From Oscillospiraceae bacterium (GTDB lineage Bacteria; Bacillota; Clostridia; Oscillospirales; QAMX01), in contig CACYBP010000122.1 in NCBI GenBank assembly GCA_902772625.1, forward strand, positions 1-14,570: a stretch of 14,570 nucleotides of DNA. The letters are read 5' to 3'. Below are positions 5,146 through 14,133 of the stretch, one piece after another. Numbering within the stretch: the first letter of the stretch is position 1; the number at the start of each line of letters is the position of its first letter. The translations under genes and the position numbers were made by a program. A model generated the notes under the pieces. It was not told the DNA's origin. It saw nothing but the letters and a program-made list of their open reading frames with translations, and made no database searches.

Positions 5146-6990
5146 TCAGTCTGTGACGCAGACGCCGTTGTTGAGCCGGCGCGCGCCGCAGTTGGAGCAT
5201 TTCTGCCGGCAGTCGGGCCAGGGGATCCCCCGGAGCGCGTCGTGCCAGCCGGCCAGGAGATAGGTCTTCGTCACGCCCACGTCAATCATATCCCAGGGAA
5301 GGATCTCCTCTTCCCCCCGGGCGCGGGTGGCGTAGAAATCGAAATCCAGCGAAAGATCCGAAAGCGCCGCCATCCAGACGTCGAACTTCATCTGCTCGTC
5401 CCATCCGTCGAACCGGCATCCGCGCTTCCAGGCCTCGTAGATCACGGCCCCCAGCTTCCGGTCGCCCCGGGCGAACACGCTTTCCAGCTTGGACACCTTC
5501 GGCTCGTGCCAGGAATAGGTGACCGATTTCGCGTGAATGTTGTCACGCAGGAAGGAGATCTTGTCCCGGAGCATGCTTTCGGTGTCCTGGGCCGCCCACT
5601 GGAAGGGTGTGAAGGGCTTGGGGACGAAGCTCGAGGTGCTGACCGTGATCTTCGCGCCGCGGTTTTTGTTGGCCGCGGTCTTCCGCCAGGTATAAAGCAC
5701 GTGATCCGACATTTCGGCGATCCCCTTCAGATCCTCGTAGGTCTCGGTGGGAAGCCCCATCATGAAATAGAGCTTCACGCCGTTCCAGCCCGCGGCAAAG
5801 GCCATGCCGCAGGCGTTCAGGATCGCCTCCTCGGTGATATTCTTGTTGATGACGTCGCGCAGGCGCTGGCTTCCCGCCTCCGGGGCGAAGGTCAGGCCGC
5901 TCTTTTTCACCCGCTGGAGCTTCTCCAGAAGCTCCACCGAAAAGCTGTCAGCCCGGAGCGAGGGCAGCGAGATGCCCACGCCCTTCGGCTCGCTGTAGGT
6001 CAGAAGCTCGTCGCACAGGGTCTCCAGATCCCGGTAATCGCTGGAGGAAAGCGAGAGCAGGTTGATCTCCTCACAGCCCGAATAGGAGATGTGTTCTTTT
6101 GCCTGGCGCAGGACGGTCTCGGGCTTTTTCCGCCGCAAGGGCCGCCAGGTGTGCCCCGCCTGACAGAACCGGCACCCGCGGATGCAGCCCCGGAACAGCT
6201 CCACCATCGCCCGGTCGTGGATCGCCTCGGTGGTGGGGACCGTGAAGGATTTGGGGAAATACATATGATCCAGATCCGAAACGATCCTTTTGGTCACCTT
6301 CTCCGGCGCGCCGTCCCGCGGCGTGATGGACGCAAGGGTTCCGTCGGGATGATACCCGATCTCATAAAGCGAGGGGACGTACACCCCGCCGAGGCGCGAC
6401 GCGCGGCGGAGGAATTCTTTTTTGGACACGCCCTCTTTTTTGCAGGCGAGCTCGAGAAGCGCCAGCTCCCGGTTGACCTCCTCCCCTTCGCCGATGATGA
6501 AGATATCAAAGAAATCAGCCAGAGGCTCGGCGTTGAAGGTGCAGGGGCCGCCGCCGATGACGACGGGCTCGTCCTCGCCCCGTTCGGCGGCCAGGGGATG
6601 GATCCCGCCGAGATCCAGCATGTTCACCACGTTGGTATAGCAAAGCTCGTATTGCAGAGTGAAGCACACCGCGTCGAAGTCCCGAAGCGGCGTCCCGGTC
6701 TCCAGCGAATAGAGCGGGATCCCGTTTTCCCGCATCTTCGCCTCCATATCCACCCAGGGCGCGTAGGCGCGTTCGCACCGGACGCCGTCGGTGTCGTTAT
6801 ATAAACCCACCAGGATCCGCATGCCCAGATGGGACATGCCGATCTCGTAGGTGTCCGGAAAGCAAAAAACCAGAGAAAGCTCCGCTTCCTCCTTGACGGG
6901 ACTGCCGTATTCCCCGCCGATATAGCGCGCCGGCTTCTCCACCGACGGCAGGATCTCCGCAAGGCGCGGGTATTTTTCGATCAGATCCAC
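5146..6990 (-). CDS. TIGR03960-family radical SAM protein with B12-binding-type N-domain
   Basis: With a GTG start at 6990 the product has 614 residues. The N-terminal half resembles the B12-binding Rossmann-like domain of this family (PARYIGGEYGSPVK, then FCFPDTYEIGMSHLGMRIL). The radical SAM iron-sulphur motif C269-x3-C273-x2-C276 (FRGCIRGCRFCQAG) follows, then core segments LPSLRADSF and TFAPEAGSQRLRDVINKN. A second cysteine cluster closes the protein (C594, C598, C601, C611), possibly an extra metal site. The reaction is unknown; such enzymes use S-adenosylmethionine to make a radical. The reading frame continues up to a TTG at 7056, but that codon lies in the -35 box of a strong promoter, so the extra 22 residues are unlikely. 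GAGG lies 8 bases before the GTG. First gene of a three-gene operon. Confidence 0.93.
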   Translation of the reverse strand: MDLIEKYPRLAEILPSVEKPARYIGGEYGSPVKEEAELSLVFCFPDTYEIGMSHLGMRILVGLYNDTDGVRCERAYAPWVDMEAKMRENGIPLYSLETGTPLRDFDAVCFTLQYELCYTNVVNMLDLGGIHPLAAERGEDEPVVIGGGPCTFNAEPLADFFDIFIIGEGEEVNRELALLELACKKEGVSKKEFLRRASRLGGVYVPSLYEIGYHPDGTLASITPRDGAPEKVTKRIVSDLDHMYFPKSFTVPTTEAIHDRAMVELFRGCIRGCRFCQAGHTWRPLRRKKPETVLRQAKEHISYSGCEEINLLSLSSSDYRDLETLCDELLTYSEPKGVGISLPSLRADSFSVELLEKLQRVKKSGLTFAPEAGSQRLRDVINKNITEEAILNACGMAFAAGWNGVKLYFMMGLPTETYEDLKGIAEMSDHVLYTWRKTAANKNRGAKITVSTSSFVPKPFTPFQWAAQDTESMLRDKISFLRDNIHAKSVTYSWHEPKVSKLESVFARGDRKLGAVIYEAWKRGCRFDGWDEQMKFDVWMAALSDLSLDFDFYATRARGEEEILPWDMIDVGVTKTYLLAGWHDALRGIPWPDCRQKCSNCGARRLNNGVCVTD

Positions 6991-7027
6991 GCATTCATCC
7001 TCGTTTCCGCCATAGTTCTCGGGATTT

Positions 7028-7056
7028 ATTATACACCGCGCTCCGGGGGAATGCAA
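7028..7056 (-). promoter_or_regulatory. Promoter of the radical SAM-DUF2344-amidase operon
   Basis: On the minus strand TTGCAT (7056-7051) and perfect TATAAT (7033-7028) are 17 bp apart. The transcript should start near 7021, about 30 bases before GTG 6990. Together with the opposite promoter near 7119 it makes the 6991-7169 gap a divergent control region. Confidence 0.88.
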
Positions 7057-7095
7057 GGCTTGAAAAAATATCTCGAAAATTTACACAATTCCACC

Positions 7096-7124
7096 TTCCC
7101 TTTTCCGCGATTTTGTTGTATAAT
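7096..7124 (+). promoter_or_regulatory. Candidate promoter of the glg operon
   Basis: A perfect TATAAT at 7119-7124 follows a T-rich stretch. The best -35 at 17 bp is TTCCCT (7096-7101), three of six consensus matches, so the promoter may need an activator. The leader to ATG 7170 is about 40 bases. Confidence 0.6.
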
Positions 7125-7169
7125 ATTTTTAGATAATTCTGCACTCAAAAAAGGTGGGTGATTCGACGG

Positions 7170-9128
7170 ATGTCCTCCCCCGTGATCGATCCCGTGCTTC
7201 TCGACCGGCTTTCGCTTCCCATCTATCTTTATAAAGAAGGCACCAACCGCAGAGCCTACGAGTTTCTGGGCGCGCGCCCCGCGCGGGCCGGGAAAAAGAA
7301 GGGCTGGCAGTTTCTCCTCTGGGCCCCGGCCGCCGAAGGCGTCAGCATCGTCGGTGAATTCAACCACTGGGATGAGTCCGCTCTTCCCATGACGCGGATC
7401 CACGACGAATTCTGGTACGCCTTTTCAGACGAGGTCCGGGAATTCGATCTCTATAAATACGCCGTCCGGCAAAGGGGCGGCAGGGTCGTCCTGAAAAGCG
7501 ACCCCTTCGCCTTCCACAGCGAGACCCGCCCCGGAAACGCCAGCAAGCTCTACGATCTTGCGGGCTTTTCCTGGGAAGACGGCGCGTGGATGCGCTTCCG
7601 GAAGCGCACGAACCCTCACACCTCGCCGATGAATATCTTCGAGGTGCATCTGGGAAGCTGGAAAACCTACGAAAACGGAAAACCCTTTTCCTATAAGAAG
7701 CTGGCCGAGGAGCTGATCCCCTACGCAAAATCCATGGGGTACACGCATCTGGAGCTTCTGCCGGTGTCCGAATATCCTCTGGACGACTCCTGGGGCTACC
7801 AGGTGACCGGATACTTCGCCCCCACCTCCCGCTACGGCGAGCCGAAGGATTTCATGTTCTTCGTCAACGAATGCCACAAGGCGGGACTCGGCGTCTTCGT
7901 CGACTGGGTCGGCGCGCACTTCCCGAAGGACGAATACGGCCTTTACGAATTCGACGGCACGCGTCTTTACGAGTACAGCGAGGACTGGAAGGCCGAGCAC
8001 CCCGAGTGGACCACCCGGGTCTTCGACCACGGCAAAAACGGCGTGCGCTCCTTCCTGATCTCCAACGTGATCTTCTGGCTGGAAAAATACCACGTGGACG
8101 GCATCCGTATCGACGCGGTCTCCAGCATGCTCTATCTGGACTACGCGCGCAAGCCCGGCGAATGGGTCCCCAACGAGAACGGCGGCAATGAGAACCGCGA
8201 TTCCATCGCCTTCCTGCGCCTTCTCAACGACGCGATCCACGAAGAGCATCCCGACGCCCTGACCATGGCCGAGGAGGCCACCTCCTGGTGGGGCGTCACC
8301 GCCGACACAAAAAACGGCGGCCTGGGCTTCGACTTCAAATGGAACATGGGCTGGATGCACGACACGCTGGACTATCTGAAGCTCGACCCCTATTTCCGCA
8401 AGGCGAACCACGAAAAGCTGACCTTCTCCATGTCCTACGCCTTTTCGGAACACTACATCCTTCCCCTCTCCCACGACGAGGTGGTGCACGGAAAGCTTTC
8501 GCTGGTCAACAAGATGGCCGGGCTTTATAACGACAAATTCTCCAATCTCCGGCTGCTCTTCGCCTATATGATGGCGCATCCGGGCAAAAAGCTCTCTTTC
8601 ATGGGCAACGAGATCGCCCAGTTCATCGAATGGGCGCCCGCGAAGGGACTGGATTATTTCCTGCTTCAGTATCCTTCCCACAACGGGTTCCATACGTATA
8701 TGCGCGACCTGAATTTCTTCTATCTGGAGCACAAGGCCCTCTGGCAGAACGACAGCGACTGGGCGGGATACCAGTGGATCTCCCCCGACGACCGGGATTC
8801 GGGCGTCATCGCCTTCCGGCGGATCGCCGACGACCAGAAGGAGCTGATCGCCGTCCTGCATTTCACGCCGGTGGAAAGGAAGGGGTACCGCCTCGGCGTC
8901 CCCGCTCCCGGCGTTTACAGGGAGGTCTTTACCTCCAACAAGATCCTTTACGGCGGCACGGGTCTGGAGAACCCGCCGCTTCAGGCCGAGGAAGGGCCGA
9001 CGCACGGTCTTCCCTGGCATATCACGGTGGATATTCCCCCGCTCTCCGCGCTTTTCTTCGAAGTGCAGGATCCTCCCGGAGAGGATTCCGATCATAAATC
9101 GAATCAAAAAAGAGGTGTTGAATCATGA
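7170..9128 (+). CDS. glgB: 1,4-alpha-glucan (glycogen) branching enzyme
   Basis: The 652-residue cytoplasmic enzyme cuts an alpha-1,4 glucan chain and rejoins it through an alpha-1,6 link, making glycogen branches. An N-terminal CBM48 beta-sandwich (about 45-115, VGEFNHWD) precedes a GH13 barrel. Catalytic residues are Asp315 (GIRIDAV), Glu368 (TMAEEAT) and transition-state Asp436 (LSHDEV); [10 protein letters not shown] (245-254) and MGNEIAQ are branching-enzyme motifs. The length is usual for a form with one N-terminal module. AAGGTGG (7151-7157) sits 12 bases before ATG 7170; an in-frame GTG at 7158 abuts that site and is less likely. The stop TGA overlaps the glgC ATG as ATGA. Confidence 0.96.
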   Translation: MSSPVIDPVLLDRLSLPIYLYKEGTNRRAYEFLGARPARAGKKKGWQFLLWAPAAEGVSIVGEFNHWDESALPMTRIHDEFWYAFSDEVREFDLYKYAVRQRGGRVVLKSDPFAFHSETRPGNASKLYDLAGFSWEDGAWMRFRKRTNPHTSPMNIFEVHLGSWKTYENGKPFSYKKLAEELIPYAKSMGYTHLELLPVSEYPLDDSWGYQVTGYFAPTSRYGEPKDFMFFVNECHKAGLGVFVDWVGAHFPKDEYGLYEFDGTRLYEYSEDWKAEHPEWTTRVFDHGKNGVRSFLISNVIFWLEKYHVDGIRIDAVSSMLYLDYARKPGEWVPNENGGNENRDSIAFLRLLNDAIHEEHPDALTMAEEATSWWGVTADTKNGGLGFDFKWNMGWMHDTLDYLKLDPYFRKANHEKLTFSMSYAFSEHYILPLSHDEVVHGKLSLVNKMAGLYNDKFSNLRLLFAYMMAHPGKKLSFMGNEIAQFIEWAPAKGLDYFLLQYPSHNGFHTYMRDLNFFYLEHKALWQNDSDWAGYQWISPDDRDSGVIAFRRIADDQKELIAVLHFTPVERKGYRLGVPAPGVYREVFTSNKILYGGTGLENPPLQAEEGPTHGLPWHITVDIPPLSALFFEVQDPPGEDSDHKSNQKRGVES

Positions 9129-10351
9129 TGCGGCATTACAAAGAATGCGTTGCCATGCTTCTGGCGGGCGGGCAGGGCAGCCGCCTCGAGGTCCTGACCA
9201 GAAAAGTCGCCAAGCCCGCCGTGCACTTCGGCGGGAAATACCGGATCATCGACTTTACCCTGTCCAACTGCATCAATTCCGGCATTGATACCGTGGGCGT
9301 CCTGACCCAGTATCAGCCGCTGGAGCTGATCAAGTACGTGGGCAGCGGCCGCGCGTGGGATCTTGACCGCTACTACGGCGGCGTCCACATCCTTCCGCCT
9401 TACGCCCGGGCGAAATCCTCTTCCTGGTACCGCGGCACGGCCAACGCCATTTACCAGAATCTGGAATTCATCGACGAATTCTCCCCGGAATACGTCCTGG
9501 TGCTTTCAGGCGACCACATCTACAAGATGGACTATTCCAAAATGATCGCGGCTCACAAGAAAAACAAGGCCGACGTCACCATCTCGGTGATCAACGTCCC
9601 CCGGGACGAGGCCTCCCGCTTCGGCATCGTGATCAGCGACGGCGAGGGACGGATCACCGAATTTGAGGAAAAGCCGAAGAATCCCCGCTCCACCTGCGCC
9701 AGCATGGGGGTATATCTGTTCTCCTGGCCGGTGCTGAAAGCCGCCCTGCTCAGGGATGAGGCCGACGACACCTCCGAAAACGATTTCGGCAACAACGTCC
9801 TGCCGATGCTCCTGCGGGACGGGGCGAGGATGTTCACCTATGAATTCGAGGGCTACTGGAAGGACGTCGGCACTCTGGACAGCCTCTGGGACGCCAACAT
9901 GGATCTGATCAACCCCAGCATCCCCATGAGTCTGGACGATCCCACCTTCCGCATCTTCATGAAAAGTCAGGCCCTTCCGCCCCAGTACATCTCCTCCGAC
10001 GCGGTGATCACCAACTCCTTCGTCAGCGAGGGGTGCGAGGTGATGGGGACCGTGGACTTCACGGTACTTTCCACCGGCGTCACGGTCGAAAAGGGCGCGG
10101 TGGTGCTGGACAGTGTCATCATGCCCGACGCCGTGATCGAGGAGGGCGCGGTGGTGCAGTACGCCATCGTGGGTTCCGGCGCGCACATCAAGAAAAACGC
10201 CCGGGTCGGCGGCCGCCCCGAGGACTATCCCGACCGGGACAAATGGGGCATTTCGGTGATCGGCTACGATCTCACCATCGGAGAAGGCGCGGTGGTTCCC
10301 TGCCGCAAGGTCGTCTTCGAGGACGTTCCCGAAAGGAGTGAAGAAAAATGA
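9125..10351 (+). CDS. glgC: Glucose-1-phosphate adenylyltransferase, catalytic subunit
   Basis: The 408-residue enzyme makes ADP-glucose and pyrophosphate from ATP and glucose-1-phosphate, the committed step of bacterial glycogen synthesis. The nucleotide-binding loop LAGGQGSR (13-20), the core [18 protein letters not shown], metal-binding Asp130 ([10 protein letters not shown]), sugar-phosphate Lys183 (FEEKP) and EGYWKDVGT (242-250) are intact. A left-handed beta-helix fills the C-terminal third ([15 protein letters not shown] onward). GAGGTG (9112-9117) is well placed for ATG 9125; ATG 9128 is an alternative. Both ends overlap neighbours by ATGA, which favours coupled translation with glgB and glgD. 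Catalytic competence contrasts with the GlgD product. Confidence 0.96.
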   Translation: MMRHYKECVAMLLAGGQGSRLEVLTRKVAKPAVHFGGKYRIIDFTLSNCINSGIDTVGVLTQYQPLELIKYVGSGRAWDLDRYYGGVHILPPYARAKSSSWYRGTANAIYQNLEFIDEFSPEYVLVLSGDHIYKMDYSKMIAAHKKNKADVTISVINVPRDEASRFGIVISDGEGRITEFEEKPKNPRSTCASMGVYLFSWPVLKAALLRDEADDTSENDFGNNVLPMLLRDGARMFTYEFEGYWKDVGTLDSLWDANMDLINPSIPMSLDDPTFRIFMKSQALPPQYISSDAVITNSFVSEGCEVMGTVDFTVLSTGVTVEKGAVVLDSVIMPDAVIEEGAVVQYAIVGSGAHIKKNARVGGRPEDYPDRDKWGISVIGYDLTIGEGAVVPCRKVVFEDVPERSEEK

Positions 10352-11466
10352 CCAACAGCTTTGCTCTGGTTTTCGCCAACATCGACAATTCCACCATGGA
10401 CCTCTTCACCGCCGAGCGTTCGATCTGCGCTCTTCCCATCGGCGCCCGGTACCGCCTGATCGACTTCACGCTTTCCAACCTGGTCAACAGCGGCGTGGAC
10501 ACCGTGGGCGTCACCGTCCGGGAAAAATACCAGTCGCTTCTCGATCACATCGGCACGGCCCGGGACTGGGACCTGGACCGCCGGTCGGGCGGACTTACCT
10601 TCCTGCCCCCCTTCGCTTTCAACAGCGCCACCCCCTACGACACCAAGCTCAAGGCCCTGATCGGATCCGAATCCTATCTGCGCGCCAAGCACGCCGAATA
10701 CGTGTTCCTCTGCGAGCCCGACGTGGTGGGCAACATGGATCTGGACAGCTTCGGGGAAAAGCACGTGGAAAGCGGCAACGACATCACCTATCTCACCGTC
10801 CGCCGCGACGGAAAAAATCATCACGGCACCTTCAAGACCGGTCTCGTGACAGATGAAAACGGCTTCGTCACCGAATTTCTCAAGGCCAAGGATCCCCGGG
10901 CGGAGCGCCTTTCCATCGGCGTCTGCGTGATGAAGAGAAGCCTGCTGCTCGATCTGACCGTGGCCGGAAGGCTCAACAATTACCGCCACTTCGACAACGA
11001 GATGATCCCCCGGCTTCTGGAGAATCTGAAGGTCGGCGTGTGCGATCACGAGGGCTACGTGGCCAAGATCCGCACCGGCAACGATTATTACCGGGTCAGC
11101 ATGGATCTTCTCGATTCCGACGTGAGAAAAGACGTCTTCTTCCGCTACGGCCACATCTTCACCAAGACCTACGCCGACGTCCCGGTGCTCTACGGTCTGG
11201 ATTCCGACGTGAAGGAAAGCCTGATCGCCGACGGCTCCTCGGTGGGCGGCGTCGTGCGCCAGAGCATCATCTTCCGCCGGGTCAAGCTCGGCAAGAACAC
11301 CCGGATCGAATCCAGCATCGTCATGCCCGACAGCGTCATCGAGGACGGCGCCGAGCTTCGCTACGTGATCACCGACAAGGACGTGCGGGTCACCTCCGGC
11401 GCGAAGATCATCGGCGAACCCGGCCGCCCGCGCCTCCTGCTCAAGGGCCAGACCTACAGCGAATAA
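10348..11466 (+). CDS. glgD: GlgD, non-catalytic-type glucose-1-phosphate adenylyltransferase subunit
   Basis: The 372-residue paralogue of GlgC keeps the fold ([18 protein letters not shown] at 32-49 and a C-terminal beta-helix with [20 protein letters not shown]) but lacks the GGxGSR loop, having [12 protein letters not shown] instead. The G-D-H segment is replaced by [10 protein letters not shown] (122-131). In Firmicutes GlgD forms hetero-oligomers with GlgC and tunes its activity; in some species it also has weak activity of its own. ATG 10348 overlaps the glgC stop and is preceded by GAAAGGAG. The gene lies 24 bases before glgA. Confidence 0.95.
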   Translation: MTNSFALVFANIDNSTMDLFTAERSICALPIGARYRLIDFTLSNLVNSGVDTVGVTVREKYQSLLDHIGTARDWDLDRRSGGLTFLPPFAFNSATPYDTKLKALIGSESYLRAKHAEYVFLCEPDVVGNMDLDSFGEKHVESGNDITYLTVRRDGKNHHGTFKTGLVTDENGFVTEFLKAKDPRAERLSIGVCVMKRSLLLDLTVAGRLNNYRHFDNEMIPRLLENLKVGVCDHEGYVAKIRTGNDYYRVSMDLLDSDVRKDVFFRYGHIFTKTYADVPVLYGLDSDVKESLIADGSSVGGVVRQSIIFRRVKLGKNTRIESSIVMPDSVIEDGAELRYVITDKDVRVTSGAKIIGEPGRPRLLLKGQTYSE

Positions 11467-11490
11467 CCCACCGGAGAAAGGAGCTCCCTC

Positions 11491-12909
11491 ATGAAAATCC
11501 TTTTCGCCGCAAGCGAAGCGCTTCCCTTTTTCAAGACCGGCGGCCTGGGCGACGTTCTGGGCGCGCTTCCCAAGACCCTGGCGGGCAGCGGCCATCAGGT
11601 CGCCGTGGCCCTCCCCTTCTACAAGGCCATCAAGAACGCCTCTCCCGACGACGTGAGATACGTGGCCAGCATCATGGTGGATCTGGCCTGGCGGCACCAG
11701 TACTGCGGGATCTACACCGCGGTGCGGGACGGGGTGACCTATTACCTCATCGACAACGAGTTCTATTTCGACCGTCCCACCCCCTACGGTCAGTATGACG
11801 ACGGCGAACGCTTCGCCTTCTTCTCCAAGGCGGTTCTGGAGATCCTCACCACGGTGGATTTCTTCCCCGACGTGATCCACGCAAACGACTGGCAGACCGC
11901 CCTGATCCCGCTTTTCTATCACGCCTTCTACCGGGAGATCCCCTCCTACGCCGGGATCAAAAACGTCTTCACCATCCACAACATCGAATACCAGGGCTTC
12001 TGCCAGCAGAATTTCCTTTCGGACGTGTGCGGCGTGCCCGACTCCTACTATCCCGATTACGAATACGCCGGCTGCATCAACCTGATGAAGGGCGCCATCA
12101 CCATGGCCGACGCCGTGACCACCGTTTCCCCCACCTACGCCGAGGAGCTTCACTACTCCTTTTACGGCCACGGACTTGAAAACGTGATCCGCGCCAACGC
12201 CCACAAGCTGACCGGCATCGTCAACGGCATCGATCTGAAGGAGTACGACCCCTGGCGCGACAAGCAGATCCCCCACCGCTTCTCGGTGAACAACCGCACC
12301 GGGAAGCAGAAATGCAAGGCCGATCTGCAGAAGGAGCTGGGTCTCGACGTGCGCCCGGAGCCCATGCTGATCGCCATGGTCACCCGTCTGGCCTCCCACA
12401 AGGGGCTGGATCTGGTGCGCGCGGTGTTCAGCGACCTGATGGCCGCCGACGTGCAGTTCGTGGTCCTCGGCGTCGGGGAAAAGCAGTACGAGGAATTCTT
12501 CCGTCTTGCCGAGGTGCATTACCCCGGCCGGGTCAAGGCCTGCCTGCAGTTCGATTCGGCCCTTTCCCACCGGATCTACGCCGCGTCCGACCTCTTCCTG
12601 ATGCCCTCCAAGGCCGAGCCCTGCGGCCTTTCCCAGATGATCGCCATGCGTTACGGCACGGTGCCTCTGGTCCGGGAGACCGGCGGATTGAAGGACACGG
12701 TAGCCCCCGCCGACAACGAAGGCAACGGCCGCGGCTTCACCTTCCGCACCTACAACGCCCACGACATGCTGGATGCGATCTGGCGCGCCGTCGGCGCCTT
12801 CGGCGACAAGGGCAAATGGGCGAAGATCACCACCGCCGACATGACCTATCAGTCCGGGTGGGATATTTCGGCCGAAAAATATCTGGCGCTCTATCAGAAG
12901 CTGAGATAA
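11491..12909 (+). CDS. glgA: Glycogen synthase (ADP-glucose dependent, GT5)
   Basis: The 472-residue GT-B enzyme adds glucose from ADP-glucose to the non-reducing end of a growing alpha-1,4 glucan. The N-terminal K15-T-G-G-L-G loop binds ADP-glucose; HANDWQTALIPLF, VTTVSPTYAEEL and NGIDLKEYDPWRD are GT5 landmarks. In the C-terminal domain EPCGLSQ, with Glu376 as the conserved catalytic-site acid, and the ETGGLKDTV loop are intact. Length is normal. AAAGGAG seven bases before the ATG supports the start. It is fourth in the operon, 25 bases before the oxidoreductase gene. Confidence 0.97.
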   Translation: MKILFAASEALPFFKTGGLGDVLGALPKTLAGSGHQVAVALPFYKAIKNASPDDVRYVASIMVDLAWRHQYCGIYTAVRDGVTYYLIDNEFYFDRPTPYGQYDDGERFAFFSKAVLEILTTVDFFPDVIHANDWQTALIPLFYHAFYREIPSYAGIKNVFTIHNIEYQGFCQQNFLSDVCGVPDSYYPDYEYAGCINLMKGAITMADAVTTVSPTYAEELHYSFYGHGLENVIRANAHKLTGIVNGIDLKEYDPWRDKQIPHRFSVNNRTGKQKCKADLQKELGLDVRPEPMLIAMVTRLASHKGLDLVRAVFSDLMAADVQFVVLGVGEKQYEEFFRLAEVHYPGRVKACLQFDSALSHRIYAASDLFLMPSKAEPCGLSQMIAMRYGTVPLVRETGGLKDTVAPADNEGNGRGFTFRTYNAHDMLDAIWRAVGAFGDKGKWAKITTADMTYQSGWDISAEKYLALYQKLR

Positions 12910-12934
12910 AAAGGTCCTGAAAGGAGATCTGACT

Positions 12935-13906
12935 ATGCTGAAAATCGCGATGCTTTCCAAATGGCACGTTCATGCCGAGGGCTATGCCCGGGAATTCAAC
13001 AACACCGGCCTGTCCAAAGTGACCGCCGTTTGGGACGAGGAGCCTGAACGCGGCCGGAAGTGGGCCGAGGAGCTCGGCGTCCCCTTCTACGCCTCTCTTG
13101 ACGAGATCCTCGCCTCCGACGTGGACGCGGTCTGCGTCACTACCCCCACCACCATGCACCGGGAGGTCATCCTGAAGGCCGCGAAGGCCGGAAAGGCCAT
13201 CTTCACCGAAAAGGCGCTGGAGACCACCGGCGAGGAAGCCCGGAAGCTTGCCGACGCCATCCGCGCCTCGGGCAAGACCTTCGGCATCTCCTTCCCCCAC
13301 AAGTGCAATCCGGTCTACCGGTATATCAAGGCCCGCATCGCCGAAGGCGCCTTCGGCAGGATCTCGCTTTTCCGTTACCGCAACGCCCACAACGGCGTTT
13401 CGGGCAACTGGCTCCCGGCCTACTGGTTCGACGGGGAGAAGACCGGCGGCGGCGCCATGATGGATCTGGGCTGCCACGCCATGTACTTCTTGGCCGACCT
13501 CGGCGGCAAGCCGAAGCGGATCTCGGCCCTTTTCAACCAGCTTTACGGCACCGGCCTTGATGAAAACGCCATCTGCACCGCGGAATTTGAAAACGGCGCC
13601 ATCGGCGTGGCCGAGACCGCCTTCGTCTCCTACTCGGCTCCTCTGGTGGCCGAGGTCTACGGCACCGAGGGCTCTCTGGTGGCCGTGGGCGATCAGATCA
13701 CCTTCCAGAGCGAGAAGTACAAGGATCTTCCGGTCCCGGAGCTGGACAAAACCCCGGTGCCCTCTCCCATCGAAAGATTCACGGACGCCTGCCTGAAGGG
13801 GCTTCCCGGCCCGGCGGAGATGGGCCTTGAGGAGGCTCTGGCCCTGACCGAGCTTCTGGAAAACGCCTATATCGCCGATCGGGAAAACCGCATCGTCGCC
13901 CTCTGA
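12935..13906 (+). CDS. Gfo/Idh/MocA-family oxidoreductase
   Basis: The 323-residue protein has an N-terminal nucleotide-binding domain (about 1-120) and a C-terminal alpha/beta substrate domain (GGGAMMDLGCHAMYFL, 171-186, with Asp177 and His181). Family members mostly oxidise or reduce sugars and cyclitols with NAD(P). The usual GxGxxG loop is replaced by MLSKWHVHAEGYA, and the usual E-K-P motif reads EKA (92-94), as in a divergent branch with an H-x-H-A motif. The substrate cannot be told from sequence. AAGGAGA lies seven bases before the ATG. Its place 25 bases after glgA and before the operon's only terminator suggests co-transcription with the glg genes, but a metabolic link is unproven. 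Confidence 0.88.
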   Translation: MLKIAMLSKWHVHAEGYAREFNNTGLSKVTAVWDEEPERGRKWAEELGVPFYASLDEILASDVDAVCVTTPTTMHREVILKAAKAGKAIFTEKALETTGEEARKLADAIRASGKTFGISFPHKCNPVYRYIKARIAEGAFGRISLFRYRNAHNGVSGNWLPAYWFDGEKTGGGAMMDLGCHAMYFLADLGGKPKRISALFNQLYGTGLDENAICTAEFENGAIGVAETAFVSYSAPLVAEVYGTEGSLVAVGDQITFQSEKYKDLPVPELDKTPVPSPIERFTDACLKGLPGPAEMGLEEALALTELLENAYIADRENRIVAL

Positions 13907-13930
13907 GATCTCTTTTCTCTCTGAAAGCCC

Positions 13931-13963
13931 GACGCGGCCGCGCTTTCGCGGCCGCGTCTTTTT
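13931..13963 (+). terminator. Rho-independent terminator of the glg operon
   Basis: A perfect 12 bp stem (GACGCGGCCGCG at 13931-13942 with 13947-13958), loop CTTT, then TTTTT at 13959-13963. No other terminator is seen between 7170 and here, which supports a single five-gene transcript. Confidence 0.96.
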
Positions 13964-14052
13964 ACGCCGTGAAAGTGCGGGCGGAGCGGCCGGTTTCCCC
14001 GGACAGGCAAATCTCTTTTCCGAAAAAGCATGAAAATCCGCCCGGTTTTCTC

Positions 14053-14081
14053 TTGCATCCGCTTTTTTTCTATGTTAAAAT
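14053..14081 (+). promoter_or_regulatory. Promoter of the secreted SH3-like protein gene
   Basis: TTGCAT (14053-14058) and TAAAAT (14076-14081) are 17 bp apart, and TG at 14073-14074 gives an extended -10 (TGTTAAAAT). GGAAAC (14100-14105) in the leader can pair with GTTTCC (14126-14131) beside the AAAGGAG ribosome binding site (14120-14126). Confidence 0.82.
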
Positions 14082-14133
14082 ATGAAGTGGTTAATTCCAG
14101 GAAACCGGAAGAAGCTTTGAAAGGAGTTTCCGT

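Noticed and set aside
5113..6804. 563-codon plus-strand frame opposite the radical SAM gene
   Set aside because: It is a mirror of a gene with clear catalytic motifs; composition is the Gly/Leu/Val/His/Arg-rich type of antisense frames and no domain is seen.
7425..9107. 560-codon minus-strand frame opposite glgB
   Set aside because: Antisense shadow of a complete branching enzyme; no start signal or family match.
10264..12960. Very long open frame (898 codons) on the minus strand opposite glgD and glgA
   Set aside because: It lies antisense to two clear enzyme genes, has no ribosome binding site or recognisable domain, and arises from the GC-rich third codon positions of the real genes.
13964..14052. 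Possible element between the glg terminator and the next promoter
   Set aside because: I saw only a weak CCGG/CCGG pairing and no gene, repeat or binding site that could be supported.
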